DNA of 64,000 nt from Wolfiporia cocos. Lineage: Eukaryota; Basidiomycota; Agaricomycetes; Polyporales; Phaeolaceae. Below the pieces are notes generated by a model. The model saw nothing but the letters and a program-made list of their open reading frames with translations. It was not told where the DNA came from and made no database searches. Positions 46,321 through 57,283 of the stretch are shown piece by piece. Both the position numbers and the translations under genes were made by a program. The stretch is taken from assembly GCA_029448655.1 (NCBI GenBank), contig JACCLO010000006.1, positions 3,658,001 through 3,722,000 on the forward strand, written 5' to 3'. Numbering within the stretch: position 1 is the stretch's first letter; each line of letters begins with the position of its first letter.

Positions 46321-46974
46321 GCAGTCTTCTGCCGGGGCTTATTGTCGCTTCTTGATGTGTCATGCGCTTATTCTCCGGCGTCAATGGGTGCTCCGCCCTC
46401 GACCGGAGTTAGTGTCGGCGACTGGATTGCGTCTCTCTCACGCTACCAGGTGGGGGATACAGCAGGTCGTCTTCCCTTGACGCCTGGGAATGCAGGATTT
46501 GGGGTATTACACCCCGCATGTGCCCACGCCTCACTCCAGTTAGGTGGCTGCCAGTGTTCAAACCAAACCCATGCCCTGAGGGACTTAGAGGACGCCAAGG
46601 CCAGAACTCTATCGTTCTGAAGCCGTATTGGCAGTGGTTCTAGGAAGGGCAACTCGTGCCCACCATCCCAACTCTAAACAGAGTGGCCCCTGTACGCCTG
46701 GGGATAGGCGAGAAGGTCGTCTCCGGCCCGGTCAAGAAGTTACACTTTTGCTATCGATTCCCAACATATGGGGAAAGGCTTGTCAGCCAGCCCCCGGTTC
46801 CGCTTAAGCGTACGGTCCAGCTATTTGCCCGAAGGCGGTGATCCCCCAGAGCCCACTAAGGATACCCCGCTGCCTGGCGGCGAGCAGGGGTGCGCAGACA
46901 GCGACGAAAACCCCTAAGAAGAAAAAATCCCAGACCCTCAATGAGGGCGGGGGCGAAAGCGAGTTCTATTCATA
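46321..46974 (-). other. 5' leader of element 4 with conserved hairpin
   Basis: Non-coding leader between the LTR-5 end and ORF0. It starts TATGAATAGAACTCGC, close to the start of the element 5 leader (TAATAATAGAACTTCC), so this is probably the primer-binding region. The conserved hairpin is at 46501-46515: GGGGT paired with ACCCC around GTAAT. A CTGTATCCCCCACC block and a CGCCGACACTAACTCCGG block align with the other two leaders. ORFs on either strand here look like shadows. Confidence 0.6.
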
Positions 46975-48307
46975 TAACACAAGATAACAACTTACTAGTT
47001 ATTCTTGAGGGTTTGCTGGTTAGGCGAAGAGTAGTAGCTGTTAAGCAGGATACAACACGAGTGTTACTCGATAGTATGAATGCAATGAATAGAACTGAGG
47101 CAATAGCGCTCAGCAAGGCTAGTATATATACATGATAAATAAGACCCCTAACAGTCCTATTAGATAATACTAATGTCTGTATTCGTATGTACAAGTCCCC
47201 AGGTACCTAAGTACTGAGTAATACGCGATAAATACATATACTGTTACGGGTCGAATACGCGTTCGTATATTCGAGTCGCAAATATAGATCGTTCTTCTGC
47301 ACGTAGGCACGTTGCCGTATGCAAGGCAAATACTCGTTAGATGCCTTCAGGTCCTAAGTGAAGTCCTTGGGAGATCGGTTAATATCCAATACGCGTTAGA
47401 GGATATAATCTGTTCAAGTGCGAGTCGAATAGAATATAAGACTCGCCTAAGTCCGAGAAGTCAGTGTGCACTTCGAGGACTTAGTCGTTCGATTGCTCGA
47501 GTGTGAAATACTGAGCGTAGTTTCCTACGTTTGAGAACGAGTATAGGACTTCTTGTTTATACAACAAGGTCGAGCTGAAGAGCCTCAACAGTAAGTACAT
47601 GGGTTTATATACTACGTTAGGTTTCTGGGGTCAAGTCTGTCCCAGATGTCACCGATACTATCTACGCTATAGTCCCAAATGTCTGATAAGTATGGAGTGA
47701 TATATCTGAGACGATAGATAGGAATGATGGCGGTTGAACGCCATCTGTCAGCTAATAAACGATGAACATGAAACGGTGACAGGGTTGGATCTGCCAAAGA
47801 TGAAACGAGCCCTATTGACTAGTACAACTGGGGATGTGCCCAGTAGAGTCACGAGTAGCCAGGGCAGTTGGTTGCGCAACAAGTCCCTGTATCGTATTCG
47901 CTCAGTGGTGAGTTATGCCAGCGTTCGAAAAATTCAAAATAACCGTAACATATACCGATCAAAACCGGGATATAGAAAGGCGGCATAGGCCGCGCGAATA
48001 GTGTTTTGCGCTCTTGTCATTACAAAGACAGGGCATGACCAAAGCCCGGTCCGCTGACATTTATATGCTGACTGCTTCCGGACAGAAGGTCCGATTGGCT
48101 AGAACTAGACATGTGACTGATGGTAACTACTAGTGATAAGATAAGACCGTTGTTACGGGAGATAACACGGCCATCATTCAGCACGTATGTAACCGTTAAC
48201 TTATGAACCGGATAAGCTAGTTATTGGTCTAGAAAGTTGTAGATAATTCGTAGAATTGCCGGAAAAATAGTAAGAAATATAGGGAAACTAGGAGAATTCT
48301 TGTGACA
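46975..48307 (-). mobile_element. 5' LTR of element 4 (LTR-5), with nested solo LTR
   Basis: Reads TGTCACAAGAATTC from 48307 to CTTGTGTTA at 46975, joined directly to the element 4 leader. Without the nested LTR-3 (47242-47950) it is about 620 bp and matches the solo LTR at 42219-42829. The outer flank AAGCC lies in a fragment of an LTR-6, so element 4 inserted into an LTR-6 copy. Confidence 0.85.
47242..47950 (-). mobile_element. Solo LTR, LTR-3 family, nested in LTR-5
   Basis: 709 bp, minus orientation, perfect duplication TATAC (47237-47241 and 47951-47955). The uninterrupted LTR-5 at 42219-42829 shows the empty site (AATACATATGCCGATC). Confidence 0.94.
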
Positions 48308-48330
48308 AAGCCCCAGATAAATCTGTGACA
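48308..48330 (-). mobile_element. LTR-6 terminal fragment
   Basis: The 23 bases are the reverse complement of the first 23 bases of the element 5 LTR (starting TGTCACAGATTTATC at 59081). They remain because element 4 inserted at position 23 of that LTR. Confidence 0.75.
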
Positions 48331-48333
48331 TAT

Positions 48334-48549
48334 AGGGTTTACCGTAATATTGGACTCTCAGCTTATGTAATAACTGTACAGTAGCCAAACAGTGTACAAA
48401 CAGTAGAATAGCATATATACTGGCCGACGAGCAGGGTAGCACCCCAGACTCGTCTTGGCCTTATACGCCTTGAGTAGCCTCAGACTAGGATTGCGCTGAA
48501 ATGCGAGTAACAATCCCCTGAGTAGTTGCTTGAAGTGTTGCTTGTGTCA
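48334..48549 (+). mobile_element. LTR-1 3' fragment
   Basis: Follows the element 1 LTR from about its middle (GTTTACC, TAACTGTACAGTAGCCAAAC, CCCCAGACTCGTCTTGGCC, GCCTCAGACTAGG, CCCCTGAGTAGTTGCTTG) to the terminal TGTGTCA. The 5' part is replaced by the LTR-6 fragment. Confidence 0.8.
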
Positions 48550-48621
48550 GGTCCATGCAATACTTCTGTAGACAGTTATATAGCGTCAGTAAAGATACCC
48601 CATCGGTTTGTAACCAGTATA

Positions 48622-49008
48622 TCACCTTGGATCACTGCTCAACCCGTACTGCCACTCGTGTGGCGTCAAGTATGACAAGGGGCACAGATAATGGGGTAGT
48701 GTCCCTCGAGGCGGGGGTGACGTGTCGAAGGAAGCGTAATATTCTCGAAGCGTCACGACAGCTATCCCAAGAGAACTAAGGACGCGTGCAATGTTGAGGC
48801 AGCGACTGTCGTCGATAAGCGTACTGGTTCCCAGCCACAGGAAATCTGTGAGGCGCTGAATGACAATGTAATCTGTCCATACGGCGCCGAGCACGCAAAG
48901 CCACGACCCGGATAGTGCGACGAGGAAGGAGGGGCAGTAGGACGCACTTTGTACTTTCTGATTCTGTTCAGAAGAATAAATCAGAAATGTCGGAAGACAA
49001 GGCAGCAC
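48622..49008 (-). pseudogene. Crinkler-type protein fragment (nuclease-kinase linker)
   Basis: The minus-strand reading has a CPSFLVALSGSWLCVLGAV stretch matching the CPSFTLAITGP segment that precedes the kinase domain in the long copy (49929-51992). The kinase domain that should follow is absent; LTR debris begins at 48549. A third, truncated member of the cluster. Confidence 0.6.
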
Positions 49009-49154
49009 CCGATGCGTACCTCTGGGGATGCCCAGAAGCGCTCAGACGAATAGGAAGCCTGCACAGTAGGATCACAGCCTCCAGTTCCCATTTCCTCGTA
49101 GGGCGGGGACATAGAGGGCGACATGATCTGCGGTCTTTTTTGTCGAGGTGGTAA

Positions 49155-49754
49155 TCACGGGTTTAAGTTTTGATGCGTGAGAACGCGGAAAAGGTGCGCA
49201 TCATGCTCCTTCTCTATAAGCCCTCCCCGCTTCACTCCACGGTGCCAACATATGGTTTGCTCATCCAGGAGAATATCGCTAGGATACCGCACTTCACCAT
49301 CCTTCCCGCACCAGTCAAAGTCGACCAGCACAATCCCGTCTCCCACAATCAACACATTCGGAGCACGCAAGTCACCAAACACAAACCTGTCCTGGTGCAA
49401 CGTCGTGACTGCGCTGCGGAGCGACTGGATGTTTATGGGATTCATCAGCGCACCATCGACCTCGCTACCCTCAACAAAATCCATGACGACAACCTGCATT
49501 CCGATGCTGGGCTCGTGCGCACAGCGCCGAAGTTTCGGGGGCGAGGCTCTGGCGAGCAGCTGGTGCGCTTTGTGATTGTACGTGTACGCGAATTTGACGA
49601 CGACCTTTGCTGTCTCAGACTCGCTCTCGGCCTCTGCCACGAATACTGCCTTCGCGCTGATGTAGGGAACAAGGCGCTCCCTGTACTTGAGCACGACCTT
49701 CTTGCCTGCACTGTCGCAGTATGTGGTGAAATGGGGACCAATGAAGGAGGGCAC
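49155..49754 (-). pseudogene. Crinkler-type kinase domain, truncated copy
   Basis: About 200 aa of a protein-kinase-like domain: VVVKFAY (ATP-binding Lys), FVFGDLRAPN (catalytic loop, HRD-like) and LVDFDWCG (DFG-like). It parallels the kinase part of 49929-51992, so this is a tandem duplicate. No header or nuclease domain lies upstream; the reading is cut about 49800. Confidence 0.7.
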
Positions 49755-49928
49755 GTGTGTAGCGAGCGAATACCTGCACTGGCAGTGGAAGCACGAGTAG
49801 AACGACGAGCCACCGAAGGCGCTGGGGGAGAAATGGCTTTAACAAGTTGTGAGCAGTACGTGAGAGAATTCCATAGAAGAATATAGGAGCGGTGTTACTG
49901 TTATGAGTGAACAAGACACAACCAACGT

Positions 49929-51992
49929 CTAACGACCCGAGAACTTCTGCCGTATCTTGGACAACATGTACGCGTCATGCTCCTTCGCTATGATCCCACC
50001 ACACACAACTTCGCTGTGCCATTTTATCCCCATATTGAGTCGTACAGGGTATCGTGCCTCTCCGTGCTTCCCACACCAGTCAAAATCAATCAGCATCGCG
50101 CCATATTTCCCGTCCTCGCGCTTTACCACCATGACGTTGGGTTGGCGCAGGTCGCCGAAGACCAGATTGTTGGTGTGCAGGAGCTTTACAGCTCGTTCGA
50201 TGTCAGTCAAGACATCCGGAGAGAGACTCTCGCTCTTTGCATCGAAGATTGTGTCGCCAGTCACAAAGTCCATGACGATGACGTATATGCCGCCTCCCAG
50301 CGGCGCAAAATAGTGAAGTGCAGGAGCGAGGCCTTCCTTCGCAAGCAACTCATGTCCGCGTTTGCCATATTGATAGACGAACTTCACTACTACCTTGCCT
50401 TTTTGGTTAGTATCGGCTTCGAATAACGCGCGCGCCGGGTTCTCTTCCTTTGGTTTGACTCGCCCCAAATACTTTAACCGAACATCTTGCCCTTTGGTAT
50501 TCTGGTAGGATTTGAAAGAGGGGAGAAGATGTTCTATCGATCCTTGGTCGAGCTTCTCGAGGTTTTTGTAGAAGTTGCATAATTCCGGTATGCAGACCTT
50601 GAGAGCATTGAGGACTCGCGCAAAATATAGAAAGTGCTGAGGGGGGAGAGGCGAATCCTTGAGTAACAGTGGAAGTGTGAGCTCTTGAATGAGCATGTCG
50701 TCAACCAAAACCACCGCAGATACTTGCAAAGTGGGACCTGTGATGGCGAGGGTGAAACTTGGGCAACAGCAGTGATTCATAAACTCCTTGCTCTGTTACA
50801 CATACTGGAGTGAGTGAACATGAACCAACGTAGAAGAACAGAGGTTGAATACGGACATGATTGAGATAGTACCTAGCGTATCCAAAGGCAGCCTGCATAC
50901 ACGGCTCAGTGGTGACTCTATCCGCTTCAACCTTGTACTCCAAGAACACCGGAGCGGCGTCTTGATCGATCTTGGGGCATCTCACCGAAACCAGACCATC
51001 GTTACCCGACCGGTCCGATAATGTCATTGGTGCGATATTGGTGCCCAAGAAATCAGAGAGTTGACGATTAATCTCATGCTGCTGCAAGCCCTCATTTGGA
51101 TAGAACTTGGACGACGCCTCCACAAGCTGTTGAGTCTTAACCAGCACGTCCGGGTCAAGGCGATCGTCGGGGCACGCCAGAAGGTCCAGGAATTGGGCAA
51201 ATACGGGATGATAGATTGAAACGAGGGGACCAATGACCCCAAAAGGACGACCAGTCTTCAACCAAGGCTGAGTTTCTCGCGCCAACTGCTGGACATAGCT
51301 TGTTTTCCCTGCGTCGCAGGGAGGAGGTAGCCTCTCCAAGCCTGCGAGCAGCCTTCTGCGCGCATCCAATATGGCTTGAAGGCGATTCTCGACTCCTGGT
51401 CAGGCGACAGTCAGTTTCATCCAAAAAGTGCAATGCTATCATAACGAGGCAAAAAGAGAGGCTCACCCACACTCTCAAGCTTCCGCCGCTTCCGCCCCTC
51501 CGAACCTTCGTCGTCTGCAGGCCGTTTTTGTACTAGAACGTCGTCATGATTGCGACAAGATGTGATAAATAAAACTCACGTTCGGGCAATTCGACAATGA
51601 CGTGCACTAAACGCTTGCCGGGGGTAAGCGGTAGGGTGGCGTCGACAATCTCATCAGGGTACAACTCAGTTGCAACGGCATCAAGGCGGTAATCGGCCGC
51701 CCTCTTCTTGTCATCCCAGACAGCCTGTGCCTTGTTGCCTGCCTCATCTACGATGGGTAGTTCCTCATTGGGCTAAGCGGGTGTGAGGGTCATCAAGATG
51801 CGGCATGGGGTGGCCACATACCTTCCAGAGAGTCAACGACTCTCTCTCTACCTGTGAGAACCCTAGCTTGTCGCCAATGGCATCTGTCAGCTCGTCGATG
51901 AGAGCATCTCCAGGAACATTGATGTGTCTTGGGTTCGCTTTGCCACTGTGTTGAAGATACCAAACTGTGACCGTTGATGTTGAGGATGACAT
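49929..51992 (-). CDS. Crinkler-type effector-like protein: header, nuclease-like and kinase domains
   Basis: Exons on the minus strand: about 51992-51822, 51772-51579, a short one about 51534-51470, then 51410 to the stop at 49929. The first exon is a ubiquitin-like header ending ESLTLWK, the hallmark of CRN-type proteins. A basic EGRKRRKLE stretch may be a nuclear signal. Then a region with DGLVSVRC...FLEYK, a D...E-x-K arrangement of restriction-endonuclease-like nucleases. The C-terminal part is a kinase-like domain with VVVKFVY, LVFGDLRQPN and LIDFDWCG. Header, nuclease and kinase in this order is a recalled architecture for Crinkler (CR) proteins, proposed to act in nuclei of other cells or in conflict. 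Near 50800 the frame changes without a clear intron, so this copy may be damaged. Confidence 0.72.
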
Positions 51993-52290
51993 GGCTTGGA
52001 ATCAGTTGGTCGTGGTGGTTGGAAGTTGAACGTGTGTTGTGGCGTCCTTGGTTGTCACACCCGTGTGATAATCCGTGACTCCCCGCAGCAATGGTGTCAC
52101 ACTCTGTCTTGCTCGCCCGCCACGCTCCCCATCGCGCGCAACGGCGCGTCTGCGGAGATCGCCCCCGCGCGAACGAGCGTCCGACCGTCTCGCTCCACGG
52201 CGGCCTCACCAGGTGGGACCTCACCCCGTGGACGCCCGTCCTCGACACCGCCGTGGACGCGGACCCTGCCGCGCGCGTCACCCTGTTCAC

Positions 52291-52401
52291 ACTTGAGGTT
52301 AATTACCCAGCGGGTTTGCGTAGATGCAAGCGCTGAGGATCACGTGGATTTCACATGCACACTGACGCGTCGGCCAGCGGCGGGCGTCTCTGCGTGCTCC
52401 T
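52291..52401 (+). repeat. Left terminal inverted repeat of the MULE-like element
   Basis: Inverted partner of 53461-53571. Perfect over 52291-52354, then about 80% to 52401, with a shared GACGCGTCGG and GGCGGGCGTCTCT. Confidence 0.9.
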
Positions 52402-52519
52402 TTGACGAAAGTTGAAGGCCACGGCACTGTGGAAGCTTATCGAGGCAAGATAGACAGACTATATAGTGAATTGCTTGTATCGCTCATTGATATCTGTATT
52501 CAAGATGTAGGAAACTCTG

Positions 52520-53507
52520 TTAAATACAGTACTTGTAGCCAATAACATTTGTGGCTAGGGGTTGTTGGCGAGTAGTTGAGTTCGTGATGGGCATTGAACG
52601 ACGCTGTTCGTGGCGACGGATATCACTTTCCCAGCGGATAAGTGGTTTCATTATATGTGCTGCATTCTTGAACCACCGTGGCTCCGCGCGATCTTGTTGG
52701 TCCTCAAGGATGCGCAATGATCGCCGTAGAACTGCAATTAAGTGGTCTACGTCGATTTCATCTTCGTCGTCAAGCTGAAAATTTTGAAATCTTAGTATAG
52801 AGTAGTGTGATCAAGTAAGATGCTTACTGCGAAGCCCCCGTTACCTCCTGCACGTGTTCGCATCAGACCATCTCTTCCTGTTGGCGGAGGCCTTGACGGC
52901 GAAGACAGAATCTGCAAAAATTCTAAGTCAACAACGACATCAGCATTCAAATGGAAATACCAACACTGGCTGTAGGTTCTGCATCTGATTCTGTACTGCA
53001 TACCATAGTTAACAATGGCACAGTGCTTGCCTGAGGCATGCGAGCATGCCAGGCATATGGTGCCGGCTCCTCGGGTGGCAGAGCAACAATCCCCTCAATT
53101 GGAACGGTGTAAAATGGAGGAATATGAAATCTAACAGCAGAAGCCCACCAATGAGCAGGCAGAGGCCCGGTGTTTTGTACGAGATGTTTGCACAGGAGGT
53201 ATGAGTGATATTTCTGGGCCCCACAGTCACATGTCCACCGTGAAACATCTGTAACATACACACCGTTGATGGGAACTGTTAGCAGACGTTCCCAGGAATG
53301 CTTGAATGCTTCCTGTGAATGTGTGAGGCCCTGTGATCGACCCGCACGCTGAGGAATGATAAGCCGGGCGAGTGTTAAGCGATAGGGAGGTAGTGCCTTA
53401 GTTATGACTGCGTAGACAGCAAGATCGACCGGAGGGTCGGCCGAAGACTTCAATGTCGAAGGGGCGCATAGAGACGCCCGCCGCTGGCCCGACGCGTCGG
53501 TATCCAC
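52520..53507 (-). pseudogene. SWIM zinc-finger protein remnant inside the MULE-like element
   Basis: The minus-strand reading 53507-52947 carries a SWIM finger C-x-C-x(n)-C-x-H (WTCDCGAQ...LLCKHL) typical of MuDR-type transposase C-termini and related basidiomycete proteins. Downstream pieces about 52860-52740 and 52717-52520 (LRRSLRILEDQQD...RWFKNAAH) look like later exons. No transposase catalytic triad upstream: the frame begins at the inverted repeat with a non-ATG codon. Confidence 0.65.
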
Positions 53508-53571
53508 GTGAAATCCACGTGATCCTCAGCGCTTGCATCTACGCAAACCCGCTGGGTAATTAACCTCAAGT
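53461..53571 (-). repeat. Right terminal inverted repeat of the MULE-like element
   Basis: Inverted partner of 52291-52401, ending ...CCTCAAGT at 53571, followed by the CTGTTCAC duplication. Confidence 0.9.
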
Positions 53572-54820
53572 CTGTTCACCGCCGCGGAGCTCGCGCGCGT
53601 GCAGGCGGCCATCCCCGCCGGCGCGTACACGTTCTTCGTGCGCGAGTCGCCCGACGGCGAGGAGGGCTTCCCCGGGCGCCTCCGCGTCGAGGTGCTCGGG
53701 CGCGCCGACGGCGCCCGCGACGGCGAGTGGCACCTCGGGAGCGTGCTCCTCGTCTACCGCGCGAAGCTCCTCGACGGCGCCGTCACGGCCGTGAATATGA
53801 TGCAGGTGCGTGCGTGCGGTGTGCGGCGCGGCGCGGGCTGACGCACGCTCTAGCACTGGGGATTCAACCTCAACGCGTCCCTCCAGGAGGGCGTGAGCGT
53901 CAGGGACCACCGCCTCACGATCAAGGTGCGTCCCCCGCGAGTGGTGGTGGTCTGCGCGCACTGATGCCCGCCGCGGCGCAGGCAGACCACACGCTTGCGT
54001 ACCTCCCCGACGCCAACTCGGCCGGCGCGCTCGCGCCCGTCGCGGGCACGCACCACGCGCATGCGGAGAAGACGACGCGCACGATTGGGGAGCGGTTCCC
54101 TGAGAACGGATACGGTGCGTGTGGTGCGGCCGTGAATGCTGCCCTGGCGCTGACGCACCCGCAGATGAGTTTTACGTGTTCGCGCCGCGCCCGGACTCCC
54201 CCGTACTCCCGCCGCCGCGCGTGTCTGAGGCGGAGCTGGGGCCGGAGGCGGACCTGCTCACGCCTGCGCTCGAGGCACGCGACCCCGTCGTTGAGCTCGC
54301 AGGCGCGAAGAGCGGGCTTTGGGTCGACTTTACGACGAACCGTACGTCGCGCGTTTTGTTGGTTTGCCTCTGCTGATCCCCGCCCCTGACGCGCGCGCAG
54401 AGTCGGCTGTGCAGTTCTACTCGAAAAACTTTGTCGACCCCAAGAAGACTGCGAGGAAGAAGATCCACGGCGGCTCTGGCGAGAAGGGCGACGGATACGA
54501 GGCGGGCTCTACGTCGACCGTATTTCAAGTCGTGTGCGATGCTGACATTGGAGTCTCCTCTCTCGTCGCTTCCTCACTCTCAACCGCGCGCACTCCATCC
54601 TGCGAATTCCGCATGCCTCGCCCCTTCCTCGAACTGTGGCCTTTGAATCCACCGCACGTCCACAGCCGCCGCGTTCCTCGAGTTCCACGAGCCGCTCGTG
54701 GCGTGGATGCACCCCGATACGCTCGGTCCGTCCGGGCACGACACGCTGCTCGCGGCGGGCGAGGTATACAACAGCTTCGTGCGCATGGACGTGTGGTACC
54801 GCAGCCAGGAGGGGCTCTGA

Positions 54821-55267
54821 GCGCCGCGCCGGCGAGGAGCATCGCGGGCGAAGGTGGGAAGCGCGGGGAGAGAAGGTGGCGCGAGGTGTAAGATAGAAGT
54901 TGAGAAGGTTGCTGGAATGTACGATGTGCTGATCTTTACTGAGACGATGATGGAATGCGGTGTGCTGGCACGAGCCGTGGAACGCTGGATGTCGGACATC
55001 GGACGTTGATCCCGTCGCACTGTAGTCACGTGAGCAGAAGAAGCAGCTTATCGGGAGGCAGCAATCCCTTGTTTGCTGATACGTCGATATGGATGCAGAG
55101 CAAGAAATTGTGCGGTGGCTGGTGAGCGTTCTATTTTGTTCTTCCTTCTTCATAGACTACAGATTATGTTATGCTTGGGACTACAACTCTATAAGCTACC
55201 TATAATAATATGTACATCATTTCATATGATGGAACATAGGTGATGTCTACTAGCGGGTATAGTGACT
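54821..55267. other. Intergenic, nothing firm
   Basis: No supportable gene. An ATG at 55090 opens an 11-codon stretch followed by a GTGAGC splice-donor-like sequence, but no second exon could be found. Confidence 0.35.
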
Positions 55268-55850
55268 CTAGTCCTTGTATGACATGCTGTCCTGAAAGCG
55301 GTGTACAATCGGGACCGTCACCACAGGTACCAGCAAAAGCACCGCCTCTCCGACGGCGCTCGCACAGAATGCGCTCGATACATCCAGCGCCTCACCAAGC
55401 CGATGCTGCAACACGGCGAAGCCGATCCCCTGGCTGAGGAAGCTGATGAGCACCACGCACAACAGCCTCACGTTGTCGACCGCCCAATGCGCCCAATTCC
55501 ACGGCATGAGCGCGAACCAGCCATCCTCGTCTGCCACGGTGAGAATTAGGTCGACGGTCCGCACCGCGGCGATGACAAAGCTCAGGATGAAAGCTCCCAC
55601 TGCGCATGCCGTTGCGGCGTCGTGCGTGCTGGTGTCAGCGTAGGGCGCATGTCTGCTCACGGCGAGGATTCGGAGCCCCGTGTAGCCACATAGGGGGGAC
55701 CAAGCGACGGCGAGTGCTCCGTATAGGATCGTGAACTGTCATGGCGACCATAGGAAAGAGAAATTCTAAATCTTCCAATATTCTCTTGCCGACGAGCTCG
55801 AAGAGCTGGTATGCCCGCTTGTGCCGCTGCTGATTATCGATATGTCGTGG
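55268..55850 (-). pseudogene. Hypothetical membrane protein, 5'-truncated and frameshifted
   Basis: Minus-strand coding in two frames: about 55850-55745 (AYQLFELVGKRILEDLE) and about 55737-55268, the latter with roughly four hydrophobic helices (ILYGALAVAW, VGAFILSFVIAA, LLCVVLISFLSQGIGFAVL, AVLLLVPVVTVPIV). The frames are offset near 55740 where no intron fits, so a small indel is likely. Upstream coding is lost in GC-palindromic repeats. I do not recognise the family. Confidence 0.5.
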
Positions 55851-55893
55851 TAGACAAGCGGTGGACAGCGGTCCTGCATATGGGGGGTAGTGA

Positions 55894-56492
55894 TGTGCCA
55901 GGCCCGGCTTTGGGCCATAGGCCGGGCCGGGCCAAGCCCTACTTGGGCCGGACCAGGCCGGGCCCTACACCATGGCTTGAGACGGCCCAGGGCCTGGCTT
56001 GTGTCTCAAGCCGGGCCAGGCCAAGCCGTGAGCCCCGGGCCTGAAAGCTCTAACAGATAAAATGTCTAGTAACTATGATATAAGGATATATATAGTAGCA
56101 TATTCCAATGAAGTATGTCTATATTTTTAAATTCAAGCAAGAGGATAGTCCCATGGATCGAATTAAGCCTGTCGCTCACTTTTGGGCGCCTATACGATGC
56201 CCCATTTGGAATGCGCGCCAGAGAGCACCGTGCCGGTAAAATGATGATTTCACACTATAATTGAAGATACTGGAGCTTGGCTTTGTCAGAAGATAGTTTA
56301 AGAAGGTACGTTATGAGTTTGTGTGGCTACAGTGATGTTCATCCTCACAGTGCCAGGCCCCGGGCAAGCCCCAGGCCGGGCCGGGCCAAGCCCTGGGCCG
56401 TCAATGGGGGCCCGGCCTGAGGTTTTGAAAAGCCAAGGCCGTCCAAAGCTGGGCCAAAGCCGGGGCTTTTGAGCCGGGCCGGGCCTGGCACA
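55894..56492. repeat. GC-palindromic repeat pair with 14-bp inverted ends
   Basis: Two GC-rich arms (55894-56043 and 56347-56492) made of GGGCC/GGCCC units flank about 300 bp of AT-rich DNA. The outer ends are exact inverted repeats TGTGCCAGGCCCGG and CCGGGCCTGGCACA. This resembles a MITE-like or foldback element; single arms occur at 8749 and 12129. No duplication of target found. Confidence 0.6.
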
Positions 56493-57283
56493 TGTCACGG
56501 TTATACCCTGGGGGGGTACCTGACTCCACTCACGTTATGTCACGGTAACCACCGTGCCACCCGCCCCAGCGGGGAACCCCTATATCCGCCCTATCCCTAA
56601 CGCCTAAAGCCCCTCACCCTCCTAATGGCGGAGAACAAGAAGGCGCTCCTGTTGAGGAGCCCTGCCATATTGCCCAGACTAGCAAGTAAAGGAAGAAGAG
56701 ACAAGTTGGATGCAATGAATAGAGGCCCCACACCCAAGTAGGACGTAGCAGGCTTTGTCGACTAAGACCCTGCACGCAAGAGACAAGTTGGCAGACGGTA
56801 TATGAAAGGTTGCCAGGGGACGCGCCCCCAACGACGAGAAGATAAGTTCTGAGGAGTACCTCAGAACGCTACCTAGTATATATACATGTGGACGCTATCT
56901 ACTGTAGCTACAAGACCTGCCCTAATGGCATGGTCTGTGCACACTGTGACTATGCTGCACATGACTGGTAATGACTGTGACTCCAGTGACGTACCACGTG
57001 ACCTAAGTAAGAGATAAGATATGATGAAGACTTAACTTTCCCATGCACGTGCAGTCCCGGGCGGCTAGGTATAACATAGCGAATATCTGGAGAATAAAGG
57101 TGAATAAATCATCAGGGAACCCCTTTATTCCGGGATTTGATTTCTTGTGACACGTTAGCTGTATGGGTGGCGCTAGGCGTACGCCGCTCCGCTACACTAA
57201 CGCTTGTCTCACGTTAGTACTCGAGTATATAGATCACCTGACCGGATCGGTTAGCGCTGTAGGGTAGCGCGCGCCTCAGGTAC
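56493..57283. repeat. Non-coding, probable LTR debris
   Basis: No ORF above 60 codons. It contains a TATA-like GTATATATACATG near 56877, a repeated AGAGACAAGTTGG (about 56697 and 56781) and TGTGACAC/TGTCACGG fragments typical of LTR ends in this window. Confidence 0.4.

Larger units (their letters stand above)
52291..53571. mobile_element. MULE-like DNA transposon with long inverted repeats
   Basis: 1281 bp bounded by inverted repeats starting ACTTGAGGTTAATTACCC. The first 64 bases are identical at both ends and similarity runs on to about 110 bases. It is flanked by a perfect 8-bp duplication CTGTTCAC (52283-52290 and 53572-53579). The only protein trace is a C-terminal SWIM zinc-finger segment; the DDE transposase core is absent, so it is a non-autonomous internal-deletion derivative. 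SWIM plus long inverted repeats points to the Mutator-like superfamily (8-11 bp duplications). Confidence 0.88.
52091..54820 (+). pseudogene. Aldose 1-epimerase (galactose mutarotase)-like gene, broken
   Basis: The 5' remnant 52091-52290 (PTVSLHGG, DLTPWTP) continues after the transposon at 53572 through exons about 53572-53804, 53856-53925, 53983-54114, 54165-54342, 54402 onward and a last exon ending at 54820. Recognisable epimerase wording: HWGFNLNASL, a NGYDEFYVF-type segment across a splice, FLEFHEPLVAWMHP, NSFVRMDVWY. The enzyme interconverts alpha and beta anomers of galactose/glucose. The first exons are absent, a two-base frame conflict lies near 52175, and the last intron does not close in frame. 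It is head to head with the Crinkler-type gene, 98 bp apart. Confidence 0.75.
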
